Shown here piece after piece: positions 47,834-58,067 of a DNA stretch of 64,000 nucleotides; the stretch's first letter is position 1, and every line of letters begins with the position of its first letter. Source of the stretch: Alteromonas marina (GTDB lineage Bacteria; Pseudomonadota; Gammaproteobacteria; Enterobacterales; Alteromonadaceae); assembly GCF_000808575.1 (NCBI RefSeq), contig NZ_JWLW01000056.1, positions 1 to 64,000 of the forward strand, written 5' to 3'. The notes under the pieces are model-generated. The model saw only the letters and a program-made list of their open reading frames with translations, had not been told where the DNA came from and ran no database searches. Both the position numbers and the translations under genes were made by a program.

Positions 47834-49009
47834 TTAAAACCAATACATGAACTGTATTGACCACATTTTCCAATGTTTATCAGCGTGAGATGCCACATCA
47901 CGGTTCAATAAACTCACCACGCGAGTCGCCCCCTCAACCCAGTGATACTCTCCCTGGATTCTCCATTTTGGTGCAATGTCCCAACGTAAACCCAACGTGT
48001 ACGTATCTTGATACCCAAAATAAGCTGGGATAAGGCCTCCTGTCCTTGCCTCTAGGTCCTTGCCATCACTGTCGGAGGTATCATTAATGTACGTATCGTA
48101 GCCCAACAGGCCGCTAACGTGGTTGTTAAAAAGGTACCTAAATTGAACAAAGCCGCCTTCTCCAGTGCGCTTCTCAGCGAAATCTGGCGCAAACAGTCCT
48201 TGGCTATCTTGCTTTTCACGAAGCAGTTCAGCAGATACTTCCCAATTCTCAGAAAAATACTGCGCTGAAAGCATAAATCGTTCTACATTAGCCCGGCCTG
48301 ACAATCGATTATCATCTTGCGATGGCATATATCTGAAATCAGAATTAAGCCAACTCGCTCCTATTTTCCACGTCATGGATGAGGGCTGTAAAAACACGCT
48401 TGCTTGGTGCACAAAGTCTTGTTTTATTTTCCCTTTAGCTTCATTGCCTAAAAGAAAGTCGCGCTGAGAGTCATTGATATTTGAGCGTCCGTAACTCCAG
48501 TTCAGCTCCCACGTATATTCTTTACCGTAGTGAGAAAAGCTGGTCAAAATGCCGTTACTGCCCAGTGCAACATCTCGAAAGCCGTCAAAATAGACCGATT
48601 GAGGCAACACTGAGGTATATCGCGTTTGAGGGACGTCTCTGGTAGAGGAATATAGCCAATGGGTATTTTTAAAACGCCCCGCGTGAATTTTTCCACGCCA
48701 CCCGCCAGGTAAGTTGGGCAGTTTCCAATCAACAAATAAATAATCGAGTCGAGCACCCTGCTCGAAACGGTTACCACCGTCTAGGTAGTTAATTTGCCCA
48801 GCGATAGAAATGTTTTCTGAAAGTTGATAATAACCATTTAAGCCAATCTCGGTGAGTTCACCGGTGACGTTATTGTCGTCGGTGATAAAACTACTGTCTT
48901 TCGACTGGGTAATGCCTTGTGAGACATAGCCATGCCATGTGAAGTCTGTTTGCGCATCAACAGCAAATGAACTAACTATAGCGAGCGCAAAAGCAATGTG
49001 ATTTTTCAT
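47834..49009 (-). CDS. outer-membrane beta-barrel protein (porin-like)
   Basis: A 391-residue protein with a signal peptide (residues 1-19, ending SFAVDA) and alternating aromatic strands throughout, ending in WSIQFMYWF, a typical barrel C-terminal signal with a terminal phenylalanine. I do not recognise a named family. The start overlaps the PstS-like gene stop by four bases, so the two are co-translated. It may be a porin or a scaffold for the sensing system below. Confidence 0.7.
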   Translation of the reverse strand: MKNHIAFALAIVSSFAVDAQTDFTWHGYVSQGITQSKDSSFITDDNNVTGELTEIGLNGYYQLSENISIAGQINYLDGGNRFEQGARLDYLFVDWKLPNLPGGWRGKIHAGRFKNTHWLYSSTRDVPQTRYTSVLPQSVYFDGFRDVALGSNGILTSFSHYGKEYTWELNWSYGRSNINDSQRDFLLGNEAKGKIKQDFVHQASVFLQPSSMTWKIGASWLNSDFRYMPSQDDNRLSGRANVERFMLSAQYFSENWEVSAELLREKQDSQGLFAPDFAEKRTGEGGFVQFRYLFNNHVSGLLGYDTYINDTSDSDGKDLEARTGGLIPAYFGYQDTYTLGLRWDIAPKWRIQGEYHWVEGATRVVSLLNRDVASHADKHWKMWSIQFMYWF

Positions 49010-49479
49010 TTTAGTTCTACCTCAACGCGTCTTAGCTTAACGATATCAGTTCGCTCAACGTAACCAATAGCACCTTCTGTATTTTCCAGTGCATCTACTA
49101 AGGCTTGATAAGAGGTCACTCTGATAGGTGTAATACCTTGGCCGGAATAGGTAATTTGATCCCAAAGCCGAGATAACTGATAGGGAAACATTTGAAGAAT
49201 ATCGCGACAAAACTGACGATGTAATTCGTCGGTGTCTTGCAGTACAAAAACCGTTATTTTAGTGCCGTTGTCCCAGTACTGACGCTGTCCTGTAAAGATT
49301 TGACGAAGCTCAGAGCGATTAAGCTCAGCAACCATTACGCTTTCATTCACCATGACGTTAAGTTCCGACGCATTTACTTTAGACACGCACATCACCAGCA
49401 CTGCTAACGCTAGCAGCACTATTTTCGATGTGGTAAAAGCGTAAATGTCGGACAGCCATCGCAAAGCGGGCTTTTTCAT
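49006..49479 (-). CDS. small PstS-like periplasmic phosphate-binding family protein
   Basis: 157 residues from the ATG at 49,479, chosen for its GGGAG ribosome binding site; an 11-residue longer form is possible. A signal or anchor segment (residues 12-38, VLLALAVLVMCVSKVNAS) precedes a single lobe with LNRSELRQIFTGQRQYWDNGTKI, the pattern of phosphate ABC-transporter binding proteins, and a final EGAIGYVE. It is half the size of PstS and no transporter genes are near, so it more likely feeds the linked sensor protein than a transporter. Confidence 0.75.
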   Translation of the reverse strand: MKKPALRWLSDIYAFTTSKIVLLALAVLVMCVSKVNASELNVMVNESVMVAELNRSELRQIFTGQRQYWDNGTKITVFVLQDTDELHRQFCRDILQMFPYQLSRLWDQITYSGQGITPIRVTSYQALVDALENTEGAIGYVERTDIVKLRRVEVELK

Positions 49480-49566
49480 TAAGTAACGACTCCCTGTTTC
49501 ACAGAAGTACACTTCACAACACTAAGTGTAGATAATAGTTGGTTGTTTTACCTTACGATAAAAAAA

Positions 49567-50592
49567 TTAAGCAAGAAACGGCGCAACTTTTTGCTTTACC
49601 ATGTCTACGGTAATTTTTTCCATTAATTGGCTTCCTTTTGCTCGCGCACCCCATGGCAACGCGTCCCAAGGTTTCCCCTTTTGCTTCTCTACACATTCAT
49701 CATACACAGAGACTACCCTATCAAGGTCGTTATAAGGCCCGGTTCTGCGTGGATTAGAATGTGCGTATAGCCCAACAACTGGTGTGCCCACGGTGGTTGC
49801 CATGTGGGCAGGCCCGGTATCTGGTGCAATAACTAAATGGGCATGCTTTAGCAACATGAGCAGCTGATGCAATGTTGTTTGCCCAGTAAAATCTTGAAGC
49901 GGTTGTTTTACGCTCGCTTTAATTGCATCAGCGGTTTTGCGGTCTAAATCTCCTGGACCTCCACATAGTATCACGGCGACACCGGCCTCTTGGATATAGT
50001 CAGCAATACTCGCGTATCGCTGTGGCAACCAATTCCTTTCAGCTTTACTTGCTGCAGGTGAAATAACCACATATTTTCCCAATGCTTTTGCTTGTTCTTC
50101 TCCCCACTGCGCATCTTCGGGCGCAACGGGAATATTCCACGATACTGGCTTAGTCTCTGGTACGCCCAATGCGTCGGCAAAATCCATGAAACCTTTAAGT
50201 ACGTGGGCGTGTTTTGTGGCAGCCACGCGCTTATTAGCAAATAGCCAATGCAACTCTTTACTGCGTGACCAGTCAAAGCCTATGCGCTGTTTGGCTTTAA
50301 TCACTCGTGAAGCTAAATTAGCCCGTAACGCCACCTGCATCATCAATAGAGCATCAAAAGTTTCACCTGCGACTTCTGCTTTCAAGGATTCAACGGCAGC
50401 TTTCCCTTTTGATTTATCGAAAATAATGAAGCGTACATTTGGCATTAGCTTCACCAGCTGATACTCAACTTTCCCTATTACCCACGTAATTTCAGCATCG
50501 CGCCACTGCGATTGAATTCGGGTAACCATAGCGACGGCATGACACACGTCTCCAATAGCTGATAAGCGCATTAAACAAATCTTTTTTGCCAC
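49567..50592 (-). CDS. glycosyltransferase family 9, lipopolysaccharide heptosyltransferase
   Basis: A 341-residue GT-B enzyme with the family start LMRLSAIGDVCHAVAMV, the mid-chain VISPAASKAERNWLPQRY near residue 183, and the donor-site APDTGPAHMATTVGTPVVGLY near 263. It adds heptose to the lipid A-Kdo core. Whether it is WaaC or another heptosyltransferase is not settled by eye. It diverges from the Kdo kinase gene, which acts on the same core. Confidence 0.85.
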   Translation of the reverse strand: MAKKICLMRLSAIGDVCHAVAMVTRIQSQWRDAEITWVIGKVEYQLVKLMPNVRFIIFDKSKGKAAVESLKAEVAGETFDALLMMQVALRANLASRVIKAKQRIGFDWSRSKELHWLFANKRVAATKHAHVLKGFMDFADALGVPETKPVSWNIPVAPEDAQWGEEQAKALGKYVVISPAASKAERNWLPQRYASIADYIQEAGVAVILCGGPGDLDRKTADAIKASVKQPLQDFTGQTTLHQLLMLLKHAHLVIAPDTGPAHMATTVGTPVVGLYAHSNPRRTGPYNDLDRVVSVYDECVEKQKGKPWDALPWGARAKGSQLMEKITVDMVKQKVAPFLA

Positions 50593-50664
50593 AGAAGCTC
50601 TCTCGTTGCTGAAAAACCAAAATAAATCATTAGAATGTGAAATTTACCATAAGTTGTGGGCAAC

Positions 50665-51390
50665 ATGGCGACAATGCGACGAGACATAGGTGCGGGGCAC
50701 CACTTTATTTTCGACAATACCTTGGTCAGTCAGCCCAACACTGAAATGTTCAGCCCTGAGTTTTGGCAACTACAAAACAAAATAACTGGCCAAGCTAAAG
50801 GACGCGGCACAACCATCTTTATAGAGCATGAAGGTCAACACTGGGTTTTACGTCACTTCAAGCGTGGCGGGTTGGTGGGGAAAATACTGAGCGACCAGTA
50901 CTTTTTCAATGGCGTAGAGCGCTCTAGACCTTTCGAAGAATTTAGTTTGCTGGAATACATGCGAGGTGAAGGCCTTCTGGTGCCAGTACCTGTTGCAGCT
51001 CGTATTCATCGCAGAGGCTTAATCTACCGCGGTGATCTGATTACACTTAGCATCCCTAACAGCCGCGACCTTCATCATGTTTTGTGCCAGCAGCCATTAT
51101 CACAAAGGGAATGGCATGAAGTGGGAAGAGCGCTAGCGCGTATGCACAATTGTCAGGTTTATCATCACGACGCTAATATTCGCAATATCATGATAGATAG
51201 CGATAAACAGATTTGGCTTATTGATTTTGATCGCTGTTCAAAACGTCAGGGCGATAGCTGGAAGCAGGGTAATCTTGATCGCCTGTTGCGCTCTTTGCAT
51301 AAAGAGCAAGCCAAGAACCCAATATTTCACTGGAAAGAAGACGATTGGACCGCATGCCTAAATGGCTATAACGAATTGGTGAAGCGCTAG
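50665..51390 (+). CDS. kdkA: 3-deoxy-D-manno-octulosonic acid kinase
   Basis: About 241 residues from the ATG at 50,665; a GTG nine bases earlier is also in frame and no ribosome binding site decides. The kinase-like fold shows HHDANIRNIMID near residue 170 and IWLIDFDRC near 184, the catalytic and metal loops. It phosphorylates Kdo of lipid A. It lies opposite the heptosyltransferase and before coaD. Confidence 0.88.
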   Translation: MATMRRDIGAGHHFIFDNTLVSQPNTEMFSPEFWQLQNKITGQAKGRGTTIFIEHEGQHWVLRHFKRGGLVGKILSDQYFFNGVERSRPFEEFSLLEYMRGEGLLVPVPVAARIHRRGLIYRGDLITLSIPNSRDLHHVLCQQPLSQREWHEVGRALARMHNCQVYHHDANIRNIMIDSDKQIWLIDFDRCSKRQGDSWKQGNLDRLLRSLHKEQAKNPIFHWKEDDWTACLNGYNELVKR

Positions 51391-51461
51391 GACTGTGCTT
51401 AATAAACGCATTGGTTACATCACTTAGCATCGCAAATTAATGTGGTACAGTAGCCCCATAG

Positions 51462-51986
<525 letters not shown>

Positions 51987-51987
51987 G

Positions 51988-52020
51988 TAAACCGGCGTTG
52001 TCCAGTAAAGCCGGTTTACA
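51988..52020 (+). terminator. hairpin after coaD
   Basis: GTAAACCGGC and GCCGGTTTAC form a perfect 10-base stem around a 13-base loop one base after the coaD stop. No T run follows, so it is a weak terminator or a transcript-stabilising structure. Confidence 0.55.
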
Positions 52021-52103
52021 GTGTTATGTTGCTTTAAGCTATCTTTCTAACTGTATACCTTGCTAGCTATGTCTCTTTTTTCGCTATGACTCTTTTTTAG
52101 CTA

Positions 52104-52913
52104 CTAGCGTTGGCAGCGAGTACAAAAAAACGTATTGCGCTGCCCTATCACCTTGCTTTCAATGGCCTTACCGCACACTTCACAAGGCTCACCTTTTCTT
52201 CCGTACACGTTTAAATGCTGCGCAAAATAACCGGGCTTACCATCGGTTTGTGCAAAGTCTTTAAGCGTTGTACCGCCCTGCTCAATGGCTTTAGCGAGCA
52301 CTTGCTTTATTGTTGCAGTAAGTGACTTATAGCGATCTGCACTGATTTTCCCTGCCGCTCTTCGCGGATCGATACCGGCAAGAAACAAGGCTTCGTTCGC
52401 ATAGATGTTGCCTACGCCAACCACAATTGCGTTATCCATGATGAAGTTTTTCACCGGCCCTTTGCGATTACGCGATAAACTGAACAAGCGCTTATCGTCA
52501 AAGTCGTCTGTAAGTGGCTCTGGGCCCAAGTTGTCGAACATTGCCTGTTGCGTATTGGGCGCTTGGAATAACACTGCACCAAAGCGTCTAGGGTCGTTTA
52601 AGCGCAAACACTTACCGGTATTTAAAACAATGTCCACGTGGTCGTGTTTCACAACGGGTATAGTTGCTTCGATGACACGCAGCTTGCCTGACATACCTAA
52701 GTGTAAAATCAGCGTGCCTGTTGCTGTTTCAATCAGCAGATATTTCGCTCGGCGTTTTACCGCAATTACCTTCTGACCCTCAACACTTGAGACCTCCTCA
52801 GGTATGGGCCAGCGCATTCTTCGTTCCCGTACCACTACATTAGTAATGGTATTGCCGATTAAATGCGGTGATATGCCTAGCCGGCTTACTTCAACTTCTG
52901 GTAATTCAGGCAT
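52104..52913 (-). CDS. mutM: formamidopyrimidine-DNA glycosylase
   Basis: A 269-residue base-excision repair enzyme for 8-oxoguanine. The catalytic N-terminus PELPEVEV is intact, the conserved lysine lies in AKYLLIE near residue 58, the helix-two-turn-helix has VVGVGNIYANEALF near 166, and the zinc finger CEVCGKAIES...CTRC closes the protein. It starts directly after the stop of the upstream gene (TAAATG), so the two are coupled. Confidence 0.95.
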   Translation of the reverse strand: MPELPEVEVSRLGISPHLIGNTITNVVVRERRMRWPIPEEVSSVEGQKVIAVKRRAKYLLIETATGTLILHLGMSGKLRVIEATIPVVKHDHVDIVLNTGKCLRLNDPRRFGAVLFQAPNTQQAMFDNLGPEPLTDDFDDKRLFSLSRNRKGPVKNFIMDNAIVVGVGNIYANEALFLAGIDPRRAAGKISADRYKSLTATIKQVLAKAIEQGGTTLKDFAQTDGKPGYFAQHLNVYGRKGEPCEVCGKAIESKVIGQRNTFFCTRCQR

Positions 52914-53378
52914 TTACAATGTCCAAGGTAATAATTTATCTAGATCGGTATTAGTTAACGTGTACCAGTTATTTTCAAATTTGATCACTACGGGTGATGT
53001 ATTGGGATAAATAGCATAAACGTTGCCGTTATTCTTGCCCGCAAGCCAAACTACAACAATATAAGGTTGGGTATTCATGACCGACTCAGGTACTTCCGCT
53101 GCCGGATACAACATGGCCCGTTGCCAATGAGAAAACTGTTCATCTGGTGTAACTGTTAAACCTGTATAAGGACCTTTCTGACGCCACTGTTGACCAATAC
53201 GCTCTAAGCTATTGTTATCATGCTCTATCTTCAGCACGTAAGCCTCTTCAGGTAACAGGCTGCGCGTCTGTATTGTATTTTTCTTCGGTAGCAAACTGTC
53301 TAAATTAAACAATGCAATCATAATAAGCATTGCAATGATAACCACGTTGTTCATTGCTCGCTGAGAAATTCTTGCCAC
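52914..53378 (-). CDS. hypothetical single-pass membrane protein upstream of mutM
   Basis: A 154-residue protein I do not recognise. Residues 9-28 (NNVVIIAMLIMIALFNLDSL) form one membrane helix and the rest would be periplasmic. It has WRQKGPYTG near 67 and LTNTDLDKLLPW at the end. It is coupled to mutM, but the topology gives no link to DNA repair. Confidence 0.65.
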   Translation of the reverse strand: MARISQRAMNNVVIIAMLIMIALFNLDSLLPKKNTIQTRSLLPEEAYVLKIEHDNNSLERIGQQWRQKGPYTGLTVTPDEQFSHWQRAMLYPAAEVPESVMNTQPYIVVVWLAGKNNGNVYAIYPNTSPVVIKFENNWYTLTNTDLDKLLPWTL

Positions 53379-53670
53379 GCGTTATTCCCGTCAACTGGTA
53401 GGCTGTCTGTAGCACATTATAGTAATACCTCATTCTCTTATAAGCTAATTCAATGTTTTCGGTTTATGAGAGATGTTCTCCTTAACGCTTAGCGTTGTTG
53501 GGGCTTTATTTTATGTAGTTTCAGCTTGTTAAAACCTAGGATCGCACAGACTTCGGAGTTAGATCTGAAATAGGTACAGCATAGATTAGTATATTGAGTC
53601 AGCGGGATCCTGTTATGCCCGCCGCGATCTGTAGGGAGAATGACTAGAAGTTTTCACAGTTCCAAAAGCA
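53379..53670. other. intergenic region between rpmG and the mutM operon
   Basis: About 290 bases in which I see no gene, tRNA or repeat. It should hold the promoter of the leftward mutM pair, but no convincing -35 and -10 boxes stand out. Confidence 0.5.
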
Positions 53671-53695
53671 AAAAACCCAGCAAAGGCTGGGTTTT
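53671..53695 (-). terminator. terminator after rpmBG
   Basis: AAAACCCAGC and GCTGGGTTTT around a short loop; on the minus strand the stem is followed by a T run. Confidence 0.8.
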
Positions 53696-53717
53696 CGTGG
53701 AGACAAAAGCAAGCTAA

Positions 53718-53873
53718 TTACTTGATTTTGGCCTCTTTAAACATAACGTGCTTACGCACAACGGGATCATACTTTTTGATCTCCATTTTGCCAGGCATGT
53801 TACGCTTGTTTTTATCAGTAGTGTAGAAGAAACCTGTACCTGCTGAAGAAACTAGTTTAATTTTATCACGCAT
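53718..53873 (-). CDS. rpmG: 50S ribosomal protein L33
   Basis: A 51-residue basic protein beginning [17 protein letters not shown] and ending VMFKEAKIK, full length for the family. It is the zinc-free form, with no CxxC pairs. It lies 11 bases after rpmB in the standard rpmBG operon. Confidence 0.97.
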   Translation of the reverse strand: MRDKIKLVSSAGTGFFYTTDKNKRNMPGKMEIKKYDPVVRKHVMFKEAKIK

Positions 53874-53884
53874 TGTCGGCTTCC

Positions 53885-54121
53885 TTAGATTTTCTCACCA
53901 CGGGCACGGATGTCAGTTAGTACTGAATCAATACCTTTCTTATCGATGATACGCATGCCTTTAGCAGACAAACGTAGTTTTACAAAACGGCTTTCGCTCT
54001 CAACCCAAAAACGGTGTGTTTGAAGGTTTGGTAAAAAGCGACGACGAGTCGCATTTCGTGCGTGTGAACGGTTATTACCAACCGTTGGACGCTTACCTGT
54101 TACTTGGCATACTCTTGACAT
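53885..54121 (-). CDS. rpmB: 50S ribosomal protein L28
   Basis: 78 residues from the ATG at 54,121 ([20 protein letters not shown]), the family start; a longer frame upstream is not coding. [19 protein letters not shown] is the conserved basic core. It leads the rpmBG operon behind a strong promoter. Confidence 0.97.
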   Translation of the reverse strand: MSRVCQVTGKRPTVGNNRSHARNATRRRFLPNLQTHRFWVESESRFVKLRLSAKGMRIIDKKGIDSVLTDIRARGEKI

Positions 54122-54224
54122 TGTATTTGTCTCCAGAACAACGATAACTGTCGCGTCAGTTAATCCCAAGCGCTCAAACAGTGGTTGGGTCAAATGACGT
54201 ATTACTATAAATTAGAGGGCGCAT

Positions 54225-54253
54225 TTTATACAGCAAAGGCAGGATCATTTCAA
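54225..54253 (-). promoter_or_regulatory. sigma-70 promoter of rpmBG
   Basis: TTGAAA, a 17-base spacer and TATAAA followed by ATGCGCCC, a GC-rich start-site stretch typical of growth-rate-regulated ribosomal promoters. It is the best promoter match I see in the window. Confidence 0.75.
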
Positions 54254-54414
54254 TAAGAAAGTACAAAAAGGTTACTTTTACGTACGATTTTTGTGCAAAA
54301 TACCACCAACACTCTTTTTTGTGGCTCGTATTGTACTTTTCTCTTCGCTGATTAGCTACGAATAAATAGGGTGTTCCCACTTAAATTTTAACCTGATCCT
54401 ATCTGTTCAAATGC

Positions 54415-54440
54415 TAAAAAAACGCCACAATAACGTGGCG
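54415..54440 (-). terminator. terminator after the yjb operon
   Basis: CGCCAC and GTGGCG around AATAAC; on the minus strand the stem is followed by GTTTTTTT. Confidence 0.75.
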
Positions 54441-54450
54441 CTTTTCTTAT

Positions 54451-56583
54451 TTAGTCATAAAAAGGAGACCTAACTTCCGTTAAATCGATTAACCGTGAAG
54501 GCCGGCGTAGTAGTTGACCACCATCACGCGAAATTGGCACCCAAGGGAAGAGTCCGCGTCCTTTCGACGGTTCTAGCAAGAACAAATCGGTAGGAATGGA
54601 AATATAGAAACCTTTGGTAAAACTTCCTTCTCCGTATTCTTCCGATGAAACATCGGTAAAGGCTGCATATGCTCCTACTATAATGCCGCTATCAAAGCGC
54701 TTGGCGTAATCAATATTAACACCTTTGTCTTTTGCCAAGAATTGACCTGCACTAACCGTGATTTGGGTATCATCAAGGAATTCAGGCTGCCAATAAACAC
54801 TCGCATGACCGGTGATCGCATCGTAATCCTCTAAGCCGGTTTGACTGTAAGGGTCACGCTGCTTAACGTAGTTGATATCGATGCCATAGGCGACATTACT
54901 ATCGACAGGACGATACAGAATTTCTCCGCCTACACCTGCGAACATAGTTTCAAGGTAACCTGCGTATGCTTGGGCATAAAGGTCTTCGGCAATATTGTCT
55001 TTGTAATGTAAAAACGCAGTATCTAACCATACATCATTTTCAGACACATATTCACGGACCCGAGTACGTACACGAGGTAGTGACACATCTTCACCGTCAA
55101 CGAGAAAGTTAAACTTATCGAAGTTATCAAGCAGTGTTACCCGTGCGCTGCTCATAACCGAGAAGTTTTCGTTTAACGCATAGCCGCCATTTAGCATTAA
55201 CCCTGTTTGATAAAGAAAGAAATCTTCTGGGTTACCAAACGACTGGGTGAAAAAGAAGTCAGCACTGTAGAAGAAACCCGAGGTATTTTCGGGGTCGTAT
55301 GCTTCTTTTATCTCTTCAGAAGGCGATGTTCTCACGTACGTTTCCGTTATATCGGCATCGACCGATTCGTATCGCGCGGCTGAAATAAAGGCTTCAGCGT
55401 CTATTTGAGTATCGACCAGTGGTAGGCCGCCGCGATTATCTACCATATGATAGGTTTTAACGCTATCTGGAAGCTCAGAAGCAGCAACACGACCTACTCG
55501 CTCGATAGCTTCATCTTGGTCGCGGTATTTGACCTGCGTCCCGTAAAAGGTAGCGCTATCTTCTTTAATTTCAGCATCGGATAATAGGAATCCACCTGAG
55601 TTATAAAGGTCGTTATAAAGACGTGATTTGTTCACATCTTTAATGTTGGATGGCGCATTTCTTCCCATTAAATTTCGCGGCGCATCGTCGAATTTGATTT
55701 GAGACGCAGTATTCATATTGAAGCGATACGTCACACCAAAGCCTATGGTGTTTCCACGTTGGTAGTTTAATGAAAAATCAAAGTCTTTATAGCGATATAC
55801 CGCTCCCACATTCCAGCGAGAATCTTGCTCAAGCTGGCCTGCTCTGTCTCGGGAGTAATCGTTGCCTTCAAACTCAAGTTTTAGCGTTAACGGCTCCCAT
55901 GGTGTTTGATACTCTACGCCACCAAAGAACGCGGTAGTACCTTTGAAAAACTGATCGTAATCGACCTTGCCACCGCGGCCTGAGAATCCGCCAGGGCGTT
56001 CACAGAAGCTATCTTTAACCTCACAAAATGGATTAGTAATATCATCTGCAGTCCCCAAATATCCCCAACCTAAGCCTAAATGGAAATCAAACGGTCCTAC
56101 CGATTTACTGGCGTTTACGTACTCACTTTCAAAAAAGCCTGTCCCCCCGAAATCTCTGAAACCAACGCTGATATCAGGTAGGTAGTAACTTTCTTTCCAA
56201 AGCCTGAATTTAACGTCTAACCCTTTATCTTTTAAGGTTTGATCACCGCTGAAGGAGTCAACTTGGCTATATAAACGCGTACGCACATCGGTATAGCGGG
56301 CAGTTGCTTCCATCCAATCATAAAGTTGGATATTAACTGACCAGAAACGGTATTCACCATTGTCGGTATAATTGATGGCCATACCGCCTTCGTCGCGCAT
56401 ACGCGCGGTTGGTGTTTGAATAAGCCCGTTACCGCCTTGCACCATTTGTGAGGGCGTAACACGAAGCTGGGTATCAGCAAGGGTGCTAGAAGATAGTGCA
56501 CTGCCAATTACCAGTGCGAGTGTTTTTTTCTTAGATATTTTTTTCGTAGATATTCTTTTCTTAGATAATATTGGCACACTCAT
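54451..56583 (-). CDS. yjbH: YjbH/GfcD-like outer-membrane exopolysaccharide protein
   Basis: A 710-residue protein with a signal segment (residues 20-36, ending SSSTLADTQ) and long barrel-like composition. The N-terminal block MVQGGNGLIQTPTARM and GMAINYTDNGEYRFWSVNIQ is the YjbH signature. YjbH proteins belong to a four-gene operon for secreting or modifying an exopolysaccharide. The start overlaps the preceding gene by four bases. It is within the family's usual length. Confidence 0.88.
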   Translation of the reverse strand: MSVPILSKKRISTKKISKKKTLALVIGSALSSSTLADTQLRVTPSQMVQGGNGLIQTPTARMRDEGGMAINYTDNGEYRFWSVNIQLYDWMEATARYTDVRTRLYSQVDSFSGDQTLKDKGLDVKFRLWKESYYLPDISVGFRDFGGTGFFESEYVNASKSVGPFDFHLGLGWGYLGTADDITNPFCEVKDSFCERPGGFSGRGGKVDYDQFFKGTTAFFGGVEYQTPWEPLTLKLEFEGNDYSRDRAGQLEQDSRWNVGAVYRYKDFDFSLNYQRGNTIGFGVTYRFNMNTASQIKFDDAPRNLMGRNAPSNIKDVNKSRLYNDLYNSGGFLLSDAEIKEDSATFYGTQVKYRDQDEAIERVGRVAASELPDSVKTYHMVDNRGGLPLVDTQIDAEAFISAARYESVDADITETYVRTSPSEEIKEAYDPENTSGFFYSADFFFTQSFGNPEDFFLYQTGLMLNGGYALNENFSVMSSARVTLLDNFDKFNFLVDGEDVSLPRVRTRVREYVSENDVWLDTAFLHYKDNIAEDLYAQAYAGYLETMFAGVGGEILYRPVDSNVAYGIDINYVKQRDPYSQTGLEDYDAITGHASVYWQPEFLDDTQITVSAGQFLAKDKGVNIDYAKRFDSGIIVGAYAAFTDVSSEEYGEGSFTKGFYISIPTDLFLLEPSKGRGLFPWVPISRDGGQLLRRPSRLIDLTEVRSPFYD

Positions 56584-57329
56584 TGAGGTAAAACCCTATG
56601 TACTGCTAACGCGGCAACGCGCTTATTTAATTGCTTAAGTTTATTGCTGAAAAGCTCTGAAGAAATAGGTACATAAACCTGACTACCCGGCATAAGCTGA
56701 GCAAAATCTAAATTCCAGTAAGCAATCCCTTTTTCTTCTATGTTGCCCATTGGGTCAATGACATAAACGACGCTTCTGTCTGCGTCTACCGCTTTTTTAA
56801 CCGAATGAGCAGCCGTATAAATCGAGGTGTCGCTTTGATGCTGATAGGCACCTGGCTTTACTACAGCGCCTGAGAAATGCACCACATTAGGACGTCCATT
56901 CAATCGGATCCAATATTTTCCTGGCTGGAACATAGGGTTGTCTTCGAAAAACAACCGAGCCCGATTATAAGAAATAGGCATATCTATGCGCGTAGACACC
57001 GTCCACGAAGCTACTTGATCTAAGAGATTTTGAAGTGCTTTGTGGGTGTCCGAATTTTTATCAAAGCTAACCAAAAGCTCTCTTATCTGCGACAACGCTA
57101 TCTCTTTTTCGCGTTCAGCTGTTGGATTGGTTAAATCAAATGCAGAAGCTGCTGGCCAATACCAGTCGCCACTGTCTGCAACAATAGACAATACACTCGA
57201 CAATCTAATTGGCCGGTCAAATTGATAGGTCTGCTTGTTCACCGTCACACTTACAATACTGTCATTGGCGTACAAACTTGTGGATGTAATAAGACCCAAG
57301 GCAATAAAAAGCGTAGAAATAAACTTCAT
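56580..57329 (-). CDS. yjbG: YjbG/GfcC-like periplasmic capsule-biosynthesis protein
   Basis: A 249-residue protein with a signal peptide (1-21, ending SLYANDS). It has the GfcC features of two ubiquitin-like folds, with RPNVVHFSGAVVKPGAY near residue 147 and LMPGSQVYVPIS near 214. Its ATG shares a base with the yjbF stop (TAATG). It acts in the periplasm with the other products of this operon. Confidence 0.85.
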   Translation of the reverse strand: MKFISTLFIALGLITSTSLYANDSIVSVTVNKQTYQFDRPIRLSSVLSIVADSGDWYWPAASAFDLTNPTAEREKEIALSQIRELLVSFDKNSDTHKALQNLLDQVASWTVSTRIDMPISYNRARLFFEDNPMFQPGKYWIRLNGRPNVVHFSGAVVKPGAYQHQSDTSIYTAAHSVKKAVDADRSVVYVIDPMGNIEEKGIAYWNLDFAQLMPGSQVYVPISSELFSNKLKQLNKRVAALAVHRVLPQ

Positions 57330-58018
57330 TATTGCGTTACTCCTTGTTTTTTCATCTGACGCACGACGCGGCTTAAATAAACCATGTCGTATACGTCTCC
57401 CTCTGGGCTGAACTTTTGCTTAGAGGCCAGCAACTCTTTCGTGTGTTTATGCAAGAAGTAGGTATTTTCCCATGACAGTCCCACATCAATAAAGGGGGTA
57501 TATTCTGAAAAATCTACGGTTTCAATTACTTTAATAAGGGGTACAGAAAAGCCAAGGTAGTTGTGGGTTTCTTCCCCCACTATACGCCATGAAGAGTCCA
57601 CTGGAACCCCGTAGCCTATTGAAGCAACATCGACTTTACGCTTCCAGCTAAAAGGCAAAACATCATTGGTGGCTAACGGATTGTGCTGCAAATTGCTTGT
57701 GTAAAAGAGATCGTTATCTAAACCTTCCGTTTTCACAATAATACCGTGATGCATAGTGAAGATAACTTTGTCACCCGACACCCACTTGTATTTATCGCCG
57801 TCAATGTAGGCTAATGCAAGAGAGGCGGCGTCTCGTTCCCCCGCTTTAATTTGCATAAGATCCGCCTTACTCGCCGCGATTTCTTCAACGTTATAAGTTA
57901 CCGTGCGGTCTTTAAGGGCAAGTTTAAGCGTATTGTAGTAGGCAATTGTTGTTGTGGAACATCCTGAAAGAGACAGGCAAAGAAAGCCAAAAACGGCTGA
58001 TAGAATGTGTAGTTTCAT
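57329..58018 (-). CDS. yjbF: YjbF/GfcB-like outer-membrane lipoprotein
   Basis: A 229-residue lipoprotein; the lipobox LSLSGCS sets cysteine 20 as the acylated residue. The body has DKYKWVSGDKVIFTMHHGIIVKT near residue 75, the family core. It is translationally coupled to yjbG. The polysaccharide handled by the operon is unknown. Confidence 0.85.
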   Translation of the reverse strand: MKLHILSAVFGFLCLSLSGCSTTTIAYYNTLKLALKDRTVTYNVEEIAASKADLMQIKAGERDAASLALAYIDGDKYKWVSGDKVIFTMHHGIIVKTEGLDNDLFYTSNLQHNPLATNDVLPFSWKRKVDVASIGYGVPVDSSWRIVGEETHNYLGFSVPLIKVIETVDFSEYTPFIDVGLSWENTYFLHKHTKELLASKQKFSPEGDVYDMVYLSRVVRQMKKQGVTQ

Positions 58019-58067
58019 TAAGGTACGCCGACAAAAACTAAAAACAATTAAATTTTGCGCTAAAAAT

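Larger units (their letters stand above)
54122..54450. other. upstream region of rpmB and end of the yjb operon
   Basis: No gene is seen. It holds the rpmB promoter (54,225-54,253) and, at the right, the yjbH terminator (54,415-54,440). The leader between the promoter and the rpmB ATG is about 100 bases. Confidence 0.6.
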
